Source: Burkholderia sp052045245 (GTDB taxonomy: Bacteria; Pseudomonadota; Gammaproteobacteria; Burkholderiales; Burkholderiaceae). From it: 64,000 nucleotides of DNA. The notes under the pieces were generated by a model. The model was not told the origin of the DNA and did not search any database. It worked only from the letters and a program-made list of their open reading frames with translations. Shown in pieces: positions 44,719 to 52,979 of this stretch. How positions within the stretch are numbered: position 1 is the stretch's first letter; each line of letters starts with the position of its first letter. A program made the translations under genes and the position numbers. The stretch is from contig NZ_JBQEON010000025.1 in the NCBI RefSeq assembly GCF_052045245.1, forward strand, positions 1-64,000, given 5' to 3'.

Positions 44719-44799
44719 TCGTCCGCCAAGTCAGGAAGTGACGGCCGGCTTCCGAGTGGTGACGAAATAGGCCCATGCCCGCTCAGGCGCTCGCCCCGC

Positions 44800-45588
44800 C
44801 TACGCGAGCACGAGCCGCACGCCGACCGCGACGAGCGTCGCGGCGAGCAGGTTGCGCAGCAGCCGCTCGGGCGCGCGCGCCGACAGCAGGCTGCCGAGCA
44901 CGATGCCGGGCAGCGAGCCGAGCAGCAGCGACAGCAGCATCGACCAGTCGACCGAGCCGAGCAGCCAGTGGCCCATGCCGGCGACCAGCGTGAGCGGCAC
45001 CGCGTGCGCGATGTCGGACCCGACGATGCGGTTGGTCGCGAGCGCCGGGTACAGCAGCAGCAGCACGGTCACGCCGATCGCGCCGGCGCCGACCGACGTC
45101 ATCGACACGAGCACGCCGAGCACGGCGCCGGTCAGCACGGTCGCCCAAAGCGTGCGCGCGGGGCTCGGTGCGAGCGGATTGCGCGCGGCAAGCGCGGTCA
45201 GCTGCGGCCGGAAGATCAGTGCGAGCGACGTGAGCAGCAGCGCGACGCCGAGCACCAGTTGAATCACCCGCGCGGTGCCGGGCGAATTCATCCCGTGCGT
45301 GTGCATCGCCCACAGCGTGATCGCCGCGGCCGGGACGCTGCCGGCGGCGAGCCGGCCGGTGATGCGCCAGTCGATCGACCCCTTCAGCCCGTGGACGAGC
45401 GTGCCGGTGCCCTTGGTCGCGGCCGCGTACAGCAGGTCGGTGCCGACCGCCGTCGCGGGGTGGACGCCGAACAGCAGCACCAGGATCGGCGTCATCAGCG
45501 AACCGCCGCCGACGCCCGTCAGGCCGACGAGGATGCCGACGAACAGGCCGGACAGGGAGTACAGCAGATCGATATGGGGAAGCGACAT
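44800..45588 (-). CDS. TSUP/TauE-family permease
   Basis: This 262-residue membrane protein has about eight helices in two repeats. It starts LLYSLSGLFVGILVGLTGVGGGSLMTPILV, and the second repeat has VLGVLVSMTSVGAGAIGVTV, the TauE/SafE signature. Members move sulfite, sulfonates or other organic anions. ATG 45588 was chosen from the family N-terminus (MSLPHIDLLYS). Substrate unknown. Confidence 0.9.
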   Translation of the reverse strand: MSLPHIDLLYSLSGLFVGILVGLTGVGGGSLMTPILVLLFGVHPATAVGTDLLYAAATKGTGTLVHGLKGSIDWRITGRLAAGSVPAAAITLWAMHTHGMNSPGTARVIQLVLGVALLLTSLALIFRPQLTALAARNPLAPSPARTLWATVLTGAVLGVLVSMTSVGAGAIGVTVLLLLYPALATNRIVGSDIAHAVPLTLVAGMGHWLLGSVDWSMLLSLLLGSLPGIVLGSLLSARAPERLLRNLLAATLVAVGVRLVLA

Positions 45589-45890
45589 CGGAAGCAGGCG
45601 GTTATGCGGCGTTCGGCGGCGGCGCGCGGCGGCGGCGCGCGCGTCAAAGTCCGCCATTGTCGCAAAAGTGGCGCGTCGATGTACGACTACGTTAAAAATC
45701 GGTCGCGAAGGTCCGCCGGGCGGCCCTTTCACGGTGGGTGAAACGGTCGTTTGAACGGGAATCGAAGCGGGCGGGGGCGTCGGCGGGTGGTTTGGCCGCT
45801 GCCTGGCGATCGGGCGGGGTGGGGCGGATTGGACGAAAAAGGTGGGAGCGGGCGCGCCGGCGCGCGCCCCGGTTCGGCCGCGGCTGGCCG
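45589..45890. other. 302-base intergenic region
   Basis: Reverse-strand stretch between the DHA2 exporter gene (upstream) and the TSUP gene. No gene is credible. A GGGAGCGGGCGCGCC...GGCGCGCCCC-like GC dyad lies near 45843-45873. Confidence 0.4.
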
Positions 45891-47330
45891 TCAATGCATC
45901 GCGGGACCGACGCCCGGCACGGCGTCCTGGCGGCGGATGCGCAGCGCAAGCCCGAGCAGCCCGGCCGCGGCCGCGAACGCCGCGCCGACCGCGAACGCCG
46001 CGTGGTAGCCGCCGTTCAGCGCGTCGAGCGGCGTCGCGTGGGCGGCCGCGAGCGCATCGGTGCGCGCGGCCGCGAGGCTCGCGAGCACGGCGAGGCCGAG
46101 TGCGCCGCCCATCATGAACGCCGTGTTGACGATCCCCGACGCGAGGCCCGAATCGGCCGGGTCGACGTCGCTCATCGCGGCGAGCAGCACCGGATTGAAC
46201 GCGACACCCGCGCCGATGCCGAGCAGCGTCATGCCGGGCAACACGTGCCAGATGAAGCCGCCGTCCGCCGGCGCGCGCGAGAACAGCGCGAGCCCGCACG
46301 CCGCGATCAGCAGGCCGGCCGCGATCGGGGCGCGGATCCCGAAGCGCATCACGATCCGCGCGGACAACCCGAGCGAGAACGCGGCCATGATCAGGTTCGC
46401 CGGCAGGAACGCGAGCCCGACTTGCAGCGGTCCGTAGCCGAGCACGCGCTGCATGTAGAGCGCGGACAGGAAGAACCACGCGAACATCGCGGCGGCCCAC
46501 AGCACGCCGATCACGTTCGCGAGCGCGACGTTGCGCGCGGCGAACAGCGTGAGCGGCATCAGCGGATGCGCGACGCGCGCCTCGATCGCGATGAACAGCG
46601 CGAGCAGCACGACGGCCGCGCCGATCAGCACCAGGGTCTGCGTCGACAGCCAGCCGGCCTCGTTGCCGCCGACGATCCCGTAAACCGCGAGCATCAGCGA
46701 CGCGGTCACGGTGAGCGCGCCCGCGACGTCGAGCCGTGCGGCGCCGGCCGGCGCGCGCATGCGCGGCAGCAGTGCGACGCACATCGCATGGACGGCGATG
46801 CCGATCGGCAGGTTGACGAGGAAGATCCAGTGCCACGACAGCGTGCTCGTCAGCAGCCCGCCGAGCAGCACGCCGATGCTGCCGCCGCCCGCGCAGACGA
46901 AGCCGTAGACGCCCATCGCGCGCGCCCGCTCGCCCGGCTCGGTGAAGAGGTTCATGATCAGCGACAGCGACACGGCCGACACGATCGCGCCGCCGAAGCC
47001 CTGCACCGCGCGCGCGGCGATCAGCATCGTCTGCGATTGCGCGAGGCCGCACGCGAGCGACGCGAGCGTGAACACGACGAGCCCCGCGAGGAACATGCGC
47101 CGCTGGCCGTAGAGATCGCCGAGCCTGCCGCCGAGCAGCAGGCAGCCGCCGAACGTCAGCAGGTACGCGTTGACGACCCACACGAGGGCCGTCTCGGTGA
47201 AATGGAGGTCGGTGCTGATCGACGGCAGTGCGACGTTCACGATCGTGCTGTCGAGCACGATCATCAGCACGCCGAGGCAGAGGACGATCAGCGCGTACCA
47301 GCGCTTCTCGCCGTGGATCCCGTGGGTCAT
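45891..47330 (-). CDS. MFS multidrug exporter, DHA2 (EmrB/QacA) family
   Basis: This 479-residue permease has 14 predicted helices. It carries the DHA2 landmarks LGVLMIVLDSTIVNVALPSI near the N-terminus and GGRLGDLYGQRRMFLAGLVV as motif A. It exports toxic compounds using the proton gradient. No TetR/MarR regulator or EmrA/OprM partner is adjacent, so substrates and partners are unknown. Confidence 0.92.
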   Translation of the reverse strand: MTHGIHGEKRWYALIVLCLGVLMIVLDSTIVNVALPSISTDLHFTETALVWVVNAYLLTFGGCLLLGGRLGDLYGQRRMFLAGLVVFTLASLACGLAQSQTMLIAARAVQGFGGAIVSAVSLSLIMNLFTEPGERARAMGVYGFVCAGGGSIGVLLGGLLTSTLSWHWIFLVNLPIGIAVHAMCVALLPRMRAPAGAARLDVAGALTVTASLMLAVYGIVGGNEAGWLSTQTLVLIGAAVVLLALFIAIEARVAHPLMPLTLFAARNVALANVIGVLWAAAMFAWFFLSALYMQRVLGYGPLQVGLAFLPANLIMAAFSLGLSARIVMRFGIRAPIAAGLLIAACGLALFSRAPADGGFIWHVLPGMTLLGIGAGVAFNPVLLAAMSDVDPADSGLASGIVNTAFMMGGALGLAVLASLAAARTDALAAAHATPLDALNGGYHAAFAVGAAFAAAAGLLGLALRIRRQDAVPGVGPAMH

Positions 47331-47444
47331 GGCCTGCCGTCTTCTCTCTGATAGTTATTTGAAAGGCTGAATTGTAGACGTCATTCGCGCGTGCTTCCTG
47401 CCGGTTTGTGACAGGAGCGGCGCGTAGCGGCGGTGCGCCCGCGG

Positions 47445-48179
47445 TTATCCGCGCGGCGGCAGTTCGCAGCCGTCGGGGCCGCACGCGGCCGCGTCGTCGC
47501 CCGTCAGCTCGACGATGCCGCCCTCGCGCCACGCTTGCTCGAGCGCTTGCGCGAACACATCGGCCGGCTGCGCGCCCGACACCGCGTAGCGGCCGCCGAA
47601 CACGAACAGCGGCACGCCGCGTCCGCCGATCTGCGCGGCGCGCGCGATGTCGGCCTCGACTTCGTCGCGATACGCGTCGCTGCGCAGCACGCCTTCGACG
47701 GCCGAGCGCTCGAGCCCCGCTTCGACCGCGAAGTCGATTAGCGCCGCGTGGTCGAACAGCGAGCCGTGCTCGCAGAAATAGGCGCGGTACAGCCGCTCGG
47801 TCAGCGCATGCGCGCGGCCGGTCGCTTCCGCGAGCTTCACGAGCCGGTGAGCGTCGAGCGTATCGCCGGCGAGGGTGCCGGGCAGGTCGTAGCGCAGTCC
47901 GACGCTCGCGGCCGCGTCGGTCACCTGGCGCAGCATCTGGTCGACCTGCGCGGGCGACATCCGGTACTTGCCTGCGAGCATCGCCTCGACCGGCTCGACC
48001 GGCTGGCCCGGCATCAGCCGGTACGCACGCAGCGCGACGTCGACCTGCCCGGCGTGCGCGAACGCGGCGAGTGCCTCGTCGAAGCGGCGCTTGCCGATCC
48101 AGCACCACGGGCAGATCAGGTCGGACCAGATTTCGACGGTCAGGGTCGGGCGGGTCGTCGGGGCAGGCGTGGTCGTCAT
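47445..48179 (-). CDS. DsbA-family oxidoreductase, FrnE-like
   Basis: This 244-residue cytoplasmic DsbA-fold protein lacks a signal peptide. It has the active site CPWC in IWSDLICPWCWIGKRRFDEA and the cis-Pro region GGRGVPLFVFGGRYAVSGAQP. FrnE proteins are thiol-disulfide oxidoreductases linked to oxidative stress or polyketide biosynthesis. Three GTGCTTCG repeats lie just upstream. Confidence 0.9.
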   Translation of the reverse strand: MTTTPAPTTRPTLTVEIWSDLICPWCWIGKRRFDEALAAFAHAGQVDVALRAYRLMPGQPVEPVEAMLAGKYRMSPAQVDQMLRQVTDAAASVGLRYDLPGTLAGDTLDAHRLVKLAEATGRAHALTERLYRAYFCEHGSLFDHAALIDFAVEAGLERSAVEGVLRSDAYRDEVEADIARAAQIGGRGVPLFVFGGRYAVSGAQPADVFAQALEQAWREGGIVELTGDDAAACGPDGCELPPRG

Positions 48180-48226
48180 GGGCGGTCCGGGGCGGCAAAT
48201 AAATGTAACCGGGACTATATCATTTT

Positions 48227-48250
48227 GTGCTTCGGTGCTTCGGTGCTTCG
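48227..48250. repeat. Three tandem copies of GTGCTTCG
   Basis: An exact 8-bp unit repeated three times, 48-71 bases upstream of the FrnE-like gene start. Such short arrays can change length by slippage. Confidence 0.85.
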
Positions 48251-48285
48251 TCCCGGCCCGGCCCGCGCGGCATGTCGCTTGCCGC

Positions 48286-48945
48286 TTACGCGTCGCCCTG
48301 CGTTTCCTTCAGATGCTTCAGGTGTTTGTAGACGGTCGCGCGGCCCATGCCGAGCACGTTCGCGACGTAGTTCGCGGCGCTCTTGCCGCGGAACGCGCCT
48401 TCCGCGTGCAGCGCCTCGACCAGCTCGCGCCGGTGCTCGCGCGTGAGGCCGTTCAGGCCGACCTGCCGCTCGCGCAGCCAGCCGTGCAGGAACGTGTTGA
48501 TGCGCTCCTGCCAGTCGTCGCGAAACAGCTCGTCCGGTTGCGCGACGATGCCCGCGCCCTTGATGAACACGTCGAGCGTCGCGCGGACGTCGTCGAACAC
48601 CGCGATGTTGAAGTTGATGCACATCATCCCGGCCGGGCGGCCTTCGTCGTCGAACAGCACGTTGCTCACGCAGCGCATCCGCCGGCCGTCCCAGTTCAGC
48701 TTCTCGTACGGGCCGATCACGCGCTCGCGCGCCGAATGATCGATTTCCTCGAGCGCCGAGTCGTCGCCGACCTCGCGCTTCGACAGGTTGTTCGCGAGAT
48801 ACAGCACGGTCTGGTCGTGCAGGTCGTGGATCACGACTTCCGCGTACGGGAAGAACAGCGCCGCGATGCCGTCGGCAATCGGTGCATAGCGGGTGAGCAG
48901 CAGGTCTTTGACGGGGGATTGCTTCTTGCGCATCGGAATCGCCAT
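48286..48945 (-). CDS. YheO/DauR-type transcriptional regulator
   Basis: This 219-residue regulator has an N-terminal YheO-like PAS domain (YAPIADGIAALFFPYAEVVI, NNLSKREVGDDSALEEI) and a C-terminal helix-turn-helix (KSAANYVANVLGMGRATVYK). This is the architecture of DauR, which represses D-arginine catabolism in Pseudomonas aeruginosa. ATG 48945 fits the family N-terminus. It lies 131 bases downstream of an ornithine-cyclodeaminase-family gene on the same strand and is the probable local regulator. Confidence 0.85.
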   Translation of the reverse strand: MAIPMRKKQSPVKDLLLTRYAPIADGIAALFFPYAEVVIHDLHDQTVLYLANNLSKREVGDDSALEEIDHSARERVIGPYEKLNWDGRRMRCVSNVLFDDEGRPAGMMCINFNIAVFDDVRATLDVFIKGAGIVAQPDELFRDDWQERINTFLHGWLRERQVGLNGLTREHRRELVEALHAEGAFRGKSAANYVANVLGMGRATVYKHLKHLKETQGDA

Positions 48946-49076
48946 CTCGGGTGAGCGGAGGCCGGGCGGGGCGTCGGCGTGGCGCACCGGCGTGCCGTTG
49001 ACCGGCTTGCCCGTGCGCCCGCGCGCTGCCGCCGCGGCGGTTGCGCCATTGTATCGGCCCCGCGTGCGCGTGCCGG

Positions 49077-50039
49077 TCATGCGCGCGTCAGATGTGTGTA
49101 CAGCGCATGCGCGATCGCGATGTCCTCGAGCCCGAGGCCGATCGAGCGGAAGAAGGCGTGGCGCGTGCGCGATGGTGCCGCGCAGGTGCCGGCGACGAGC
49201 GCGGGCAGGTCGCCGACGATCCGCTCGGGCGTCCAGCCGTGATCGGCCGCCGCGATCTGCATCTCGCCCGCGCTCGCGGGCGTCGTGTCGCGATAGTCGC
49301 AGTACACGTCCAGGTCGGGCAGCCATGCGGGCGGGATCTCGTGTGCGCGGGCGACGTTGGTGCTGATCGACGTGACGAGCGCGGGACGCGTGAGCATCCC
49401 GTCCGCGAGCACCGGCGTGCCCGACGACGTGCACAGCATCACCACATCCGCATCGCGCACGCACGCTTCGACGCTGGCAGCCGCCCGGGCGCGCGGGTCG
49501 ATCCGCGCGAGCATCGCCTGCAGCGCCGGATCGCCTGCGAGCGCGGGTGAGTGGACGCTGATCGACGCCCAGTCGCGCAATGCCGCGGTGTGGCGCAGGT
49601 GCGCGAGGCCGACGGCACCCGTGCCGATCACGGCGAGCCGGCGGGCGTCGCGTGGCGCGAGGCAGTCGACCGCGAGCGCGGTCGTGCCGGCCGTGCGCTC
49701 GACCGTCAGCAGCCCCGCGTCGCACCACATCAGCGGCTGGCCGGTGCGCATCGACATCAGCGCGGTCCATGCGGTGACGATGGGTTTCCCGCCCGTCACG
49801 ACGTACGGCGACAGCTTCGCGCCGAATACCTGTTCGTCGGCGAGCGCGCCGAGGTACGTGATGAAATCGCCGGCCTGTTCGGGAAACAGCGTGAGGGTCT
49901 GCGGCGGCTGCACCGCGCGCGCCGACGCGAGCGACGCGAACATGCGACGCAGCGTACCCAGCACGTCGAGCGACGGCAGCGCCGCGCGCACCGCGGCTTC
50001 GTCGACGGTCAGCGGCAGGATCGGGGCGGGTTGCGTCAT
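49077..50039 (-). CDS. Ornithine cyclodeaminase/mu-crystallin family imino-acid reductase (DauB-like)
   Basis: This 320-residue NAD(P)H-binding protein has the Rossmann motif RRLAVIGTGAVGLAHLRHTA, the FGAKLSPYVVTGGKP substrate loop and the C-terminal GLGLEDIAIAHALY. Family members include ornithine cyclodeaminase, pyrroline-2-carboxylate reductase and DauB, which reduces iminoarginine to L-arginine. Linkage to a DauR-type regulator and a DadA-like dehydrogenase favours the DauB-type role; a D-proline/hydroxyproline route is the alternative. Confidence 0.82.
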   Translation of the reverse strand: MTQPAPILPLTVDEAAVRAALPSLDVLGTLRRMFASLASARAVQPPQTLTLFPEQAGDFITYLGALADEQVFGAKLSPYVVTGGKPIVTAWTALMSMRTGQPLMWCDAGLLTVERTAGTTALAVDCLAPRDARRLAVIGTGAVGLAHLRHTAALRDWASISVHSPALAGDPALQAMLARIDPRARAAASVEACVRDADVVMLCTSSGTPVLADGMLTRPALVTSISTNVARAHEIPPAWLPDLDVYCDYRDTTPASAGEMQIAAADHGWTPERIVGDLPALVAGTCAAPSRTRHAFFRSIGLGLEDIAIAHALYTHLTRA

Positions 50040-50104
50040 GGGACTTCTCCGGTCGAGCCGGACAGGACAGTCTCGAAAGAGGGTGTCCGGCGAGGTTTGT
50101 GATG

Positions 50105-50127
50105 GACTAAAAGTCTAATATAGACTT
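50105..50127. promoter_or_regulatory. Operator triplet A of the dau-like locus
   Basis: GACT-AAA-AGTC (50105-50115) overlaps AAGTCTA-ATA-TAGACTT (50111-50127). The half-sites GACT, AGTC and GACT start at 50105, 50112 and 50123, so spacings are 7 then 11 bases. It sits 66 bases upstream of the reductase gene start (reverse strand). Confidence 0.75.
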
Positions 50128-50266
50128 AATGGGCTGCGTGTATTTTTCTTTTCCAGATGAGGCTGCGTCGCAGCGCGCACGAAAAACATCGATAAATCAA
50201 CGGTGTTTGGCGGGTCCGGCACGATTTCGCCGAGCGGCAGCCGCGCCGAGATTATCGTATCCCCTA

Positions 50267-50290
50267 TAGTCTATAGTAGACTAAGAGTCT
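50267..50290. promoter_or_regulatory. Operator triplet B, mirror image of triplet A
   Basis: TAGTCTA-TAG-TAGACTA (50267-50283) overlaps GACT-AAG-AGTC (50279-50289). The half-sites AGTC, GACT and AGTC start at 50268, 50279 and 50286, so spacings are 11 then 7, the exact reverse of triplet A. It lies about 118 bases upstream of the binding-protein gene. The rest of 50040-50407 shows no gene. Confidence 0.75.
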
Positions 50291-50407
50291 ATATTTCGGC
50301 GTGCAGACCCACGTGTCTACTGCACGGCGGCCGGCTGCATCGCATGCCGATCCGGCACCGCGCGACCGGTCTTCATCGTCTCAATCCGGAATCGAAGGAC
50401 AACCGTC

Positions 50408-51187
50408 ATGAACTGGAAGCTTTCCCTCTGCGCCGTCGCGGCGCTTGCGTGCGCGGCCGTCACGGCCCACGCGGAACAGACCACGCTGCGCTTCGGGATC
50501 GAAGCCGCCTATCCGCCGTTCGAGAGCAAGACGCCGGCCGGCCAGTTGCAGGGCTTCGACGTCGATGTCGGCAACGCTGTCTGCGCGAAGCTGAACATGA
50601 AGTGCGTGTGGGTCGAGAACGCGTTCGACGGGCTGATCCCGGCGTTGCAGGCGCGCAAGTTCGACGCGATCGATTCGGCGATGAACATCACCGCGAAGCG
50701 CAAGCAGAGCATCGACTTCACGCCGGCGATCTACGTCGTGCCGATCGTGATGGTCGCGCACCGCGGCTCGCCGCTGCGGCCCGACGTCGCGAGCCTGCGC
50801 GGCAAGCACGTCGGCGTGCTGCAGGGCTCGTCGCAGGAGGATTTCGTCAAGGCGCACTGGGCCAATGCAGGCGTGGCCGTCGTGTCCTATCAGGACCAGG
50901 ACCAGATCTATGCCGATCTCGTCGCCGGGCGTCTGGACGCAGCCGTGCAGGAAGCGCAGACCGCTCAGGACGGTTTCCTCGACAAGCCGGCCGGCCGCGA
51001 CTACCAGATCGTCGGCGAGCCGCTGCGGGATCCCGCGACGCTCGGCGAAGGCACCGGCTTCGGGATGCGCAAGGGCGACAAGGCGCTGCAGGCGAAGATC
51101 GTCGGCGCGCTCGACGCGCTGAAGAAGGACGGCACGCTGAGCGCGCTGTCGCAGAAGTACTTCAAGCGCGACATCGTCGCGAAGTAA
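50408..51187 (+). CDS. ABC transporter periplasmic binding protein for basic amino acids
   Basis: This 259-residue protein has a signal peptide (LSLCAVAALACAAVTAHAEQ) and the lysine/arginine/ornithine binding fold: RFGIEAAYPPFESKTPAGQL, GFDVDVGNAVCAKLNMKCVW, DGLIPALQARKFDAI, MNITAKRKQSIDFT. It delivers a basic (possibly D-) amino acid to a permease not encoded here. It is followed by a D-amino-acid dehydrogenase gene 67 bases away and is divergent from the reductase and regulator genes. Confidence 0.9.
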   Translation: MNWKLSLCAVAALACAAVTAHAEQTTLRFGIEAAYPPFESKTPAGQLQGFDVDVGNAVCAKLNMKCVWVENAFDGLIPALQARKFDAIDSAMNITAKRKQSIDFTPAIYVVPIVMVAHRGSPLRPDVASLRGKHVGVLQGSSQEDFVKAHWANAGVAVVSYQDQDQIYADLVAGRLDAAVQEAQTAQDGFLDKPAGRDYQIVGEPLRDPATLGEGTGFGMRKGDKALQAKIVGALDALKKDGTLSALSQKYFKRDIVAK

Positions 51188-51254
51188 GCCTGGCCGCGCG
51201 CCGGCCGCGGTGCCGGCACGCGTCGCACCGAATCTCGACGCAGTACGGGGAAGC

Positions 51255-52499
51255 ATGGATTTCGACGTCATCGTTCTGGGGGCCGGCATCGTCGGCGTGT
51301 CGTCGGCGCTGCATCTGCAGGATCGCGGGTTGCGCGTCGCACTCGTCGACCGGCGCGCGCCCGGCGAGGAAACGAGTCACGGCAATGCCGGGCTGATCGA
51401 GCGCTCGTCGGTCGTGCCGTACGCGTTCCCGCGCCGGCTCGGCACGCTGCTGCGCTACGCGCGTAACCGCTCGGTCGATCTCTATTGGGATTACAAGGCA
51501 TTGCCGGCGTATGCGGGCTGGCTTGCGCGCTTCTGGCGCGAATCGTCGCCGCAGCGGCTTGCGGCTGCCGCGCGCGACCTGCTGCCGCTCGTCGCGGCGA
51601 GCGTCGTCGAGCACGACGCGCTGCTCGCGCGCACCGACGCGCAACCGCTCGTGCACGATGGCGGATGGATCGAGGCGTTCCGTTCGCCCGCGCTGTTCGA
51701 TGCGGAAACGCGCGCGCAGCAGCGGGTGGCCGACGCGCATGGATTGCGGATGAGCGTGCTCGACGCGCGCGCATTGCGCGAGCGCGAGCCGGGTATCGGC
51801 GCTGCATTCTGCGGCGCATTCCACTGGCAGGACCCGAAGACCGTGTCGAGCCCCGGCGGCCTCACGAAGGCCTACGCGCGGCTGTTCGAGCAAGACGGCG
51901 GCACGTTCGTGCACGGCGATGCGACGACGCTCGCGCAGGTCCGCGACGGTTGGCAGATCGATACCGAACACGGCCCGATGGCGGCTCGCTCGGCCGTGGT
52001 CGCGCTCGGGCCGTGGTCCGATCACGTGTTCGCGCCGCTTGGCTACCGGATTCCGCTGCGCGCGAAGCGCGGCTATCACATGCATTACCGGCCGACCCGT
52101 ACGCCGCTGAACGTGCCCGTATGCGATACCGAGGCGGGCTTCGTCGTCGCGCCGATGGAGGGCGGCCGCCTGCGGCTCACGACCGGCGTCGAGATCGCGT
52201 TGCGCGGTGCGCCGCCGACCGGCGTGCAGCTCGCGCGGGCCGAGCCGCTGGCGCGCGACGCGTTCGGCATCGGCGAGCGGCTCGACCCGGCGCCGTGGCT
52301 CGGGATGCGGCCGTGCACGCCCGACATGCGGCCGGTGATCGGGCCTGCGCCGCGCCATCGTCATCTGTGGTTCGCGTTCGGTCATTGCCACCACGGGCTC
52401 ACGCTCGGCCCGGCGACCGGGCGGTTGCTCGCCGAGATGATGACCGGCGCGCCGACCTATATCGATCCCCATCCGTACCGACCCGCGCGCTTCGGTTGA
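51255..52499 (+). CDS. FAD-dependent D-amino-acid dehydrogenase (DauA/DadA-like)
   Basis: This 414-residue flavoenzyme has the N-terminal FAD motif DVIVLGAGIVGVSSALHLQD, the DAO-family SHGNAGLIERSSVVPYAFP and the C-terminal GMRPCTPDMRPVIGPAP, then FGHCHHGLTLGPATGRLLAE. Such enzymes oxidise D-amino acids to imino acids and pass electrons to the respiratory chain. Together with the DauB-like reductase it could convert a D-amino acid to its L-form. ATG 51255 has GGGGAAGC upstream. Confidence 0.88.
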   Translation: MDFDVIVLGAGIVGVSSALHLQDRGLRVALVDRRAPGEETSHGNAGLIERSSVVPYAFPRRLGTLLRYARNRSVDLYWDYKALPAYAGWLARFWRESSPQRLAAAARDLLPLVAASVVEHDALLARTDAQPLVHDGGWIEAFRSPALFDAETRAQQRVADAHGLRMSVLDARALREREPGIGAAFCGAFHWQDPKTVSSPGGLTKAYARLFEQDGGTFVHGDATTLAQVRDGWQIDTEHGPMAARSAVVALGPWSDHVFAPLGYRIPLRAKRGYHMHYRPTRTPLNVPVCDTEAGFVVAPMEGGRLRLTTGVEIALRGAPPTGVQLARAEPLARDAFGIGERLDPAPWLGMRPCTPDMRPVIGPAPRHRHLWFAFGHCHHGLTLGPATGRLLAEMMTGAPTYIDPHPYRPARFG

Positions 52500-52979
52500 G
52501 CGCGTTGCGGCACGACGGCCGCCGCACGTGTGGCCGTCACAGTTTTTCATTCTGTTGTCCGCGTTATCGAAAACCGCACGATCTGAAATGATCTGCGTAA
52601 TCGACCGGAAAGAAATCGCGAAACAGGAAAATCATAAAGAGCGATTTATCAATGCATTTTCATGGAAATGAAATGCGAATTTTCCGGCGCGCACCGGGCG
52701 AGCCGGCGACGCGCCGTCAGCGGCCCGTCTCGATGTGACCCTGGATGTACCGGAACACGTTACATCGGGCCTCGCAAACGTTACGTTACATCCGCGCTCA
52801 GCATGTCTTTCTTGTCGGAGGATTGCGGCGTCGCGACTCGCTTATTTCCCCGGAAATCCATAAAAAATCGTTATTGGCTTGCAATAGGCCAACGAATGAA
52901 TCCGTTTTATCGGGGTGGCACACTTCGTGCAATCCGTCCCCATGCTTTATCAACGTATGCCAACCGAGATGGGGTAAAG
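52500..52979. promoter_or_regulatory. 480-base AT-rich upstream region of the repeat protein gene
   Basis: Two copies of ACGTTACATC (52757-52766 and 52783-52792, 26 bases apart) occur, and GATGTAC at 52744-52750 forms a partial dyad with the first. The region 52580-52680 is AT-rich. These repeats look like operator sites for the exported repeat protein. No gene is credible; the open frame upstream of 52980 has no signal peptide and is non-homologous. Confidence 0.5.

Noticed and set aside
45738..47351. Forward open frame of over 500 residues opposite the DHA2 exporter
   Set aside because: An antisense shadow; low-complexity Arg/Glu/His sequence, no start context and a real gene on the other strand.
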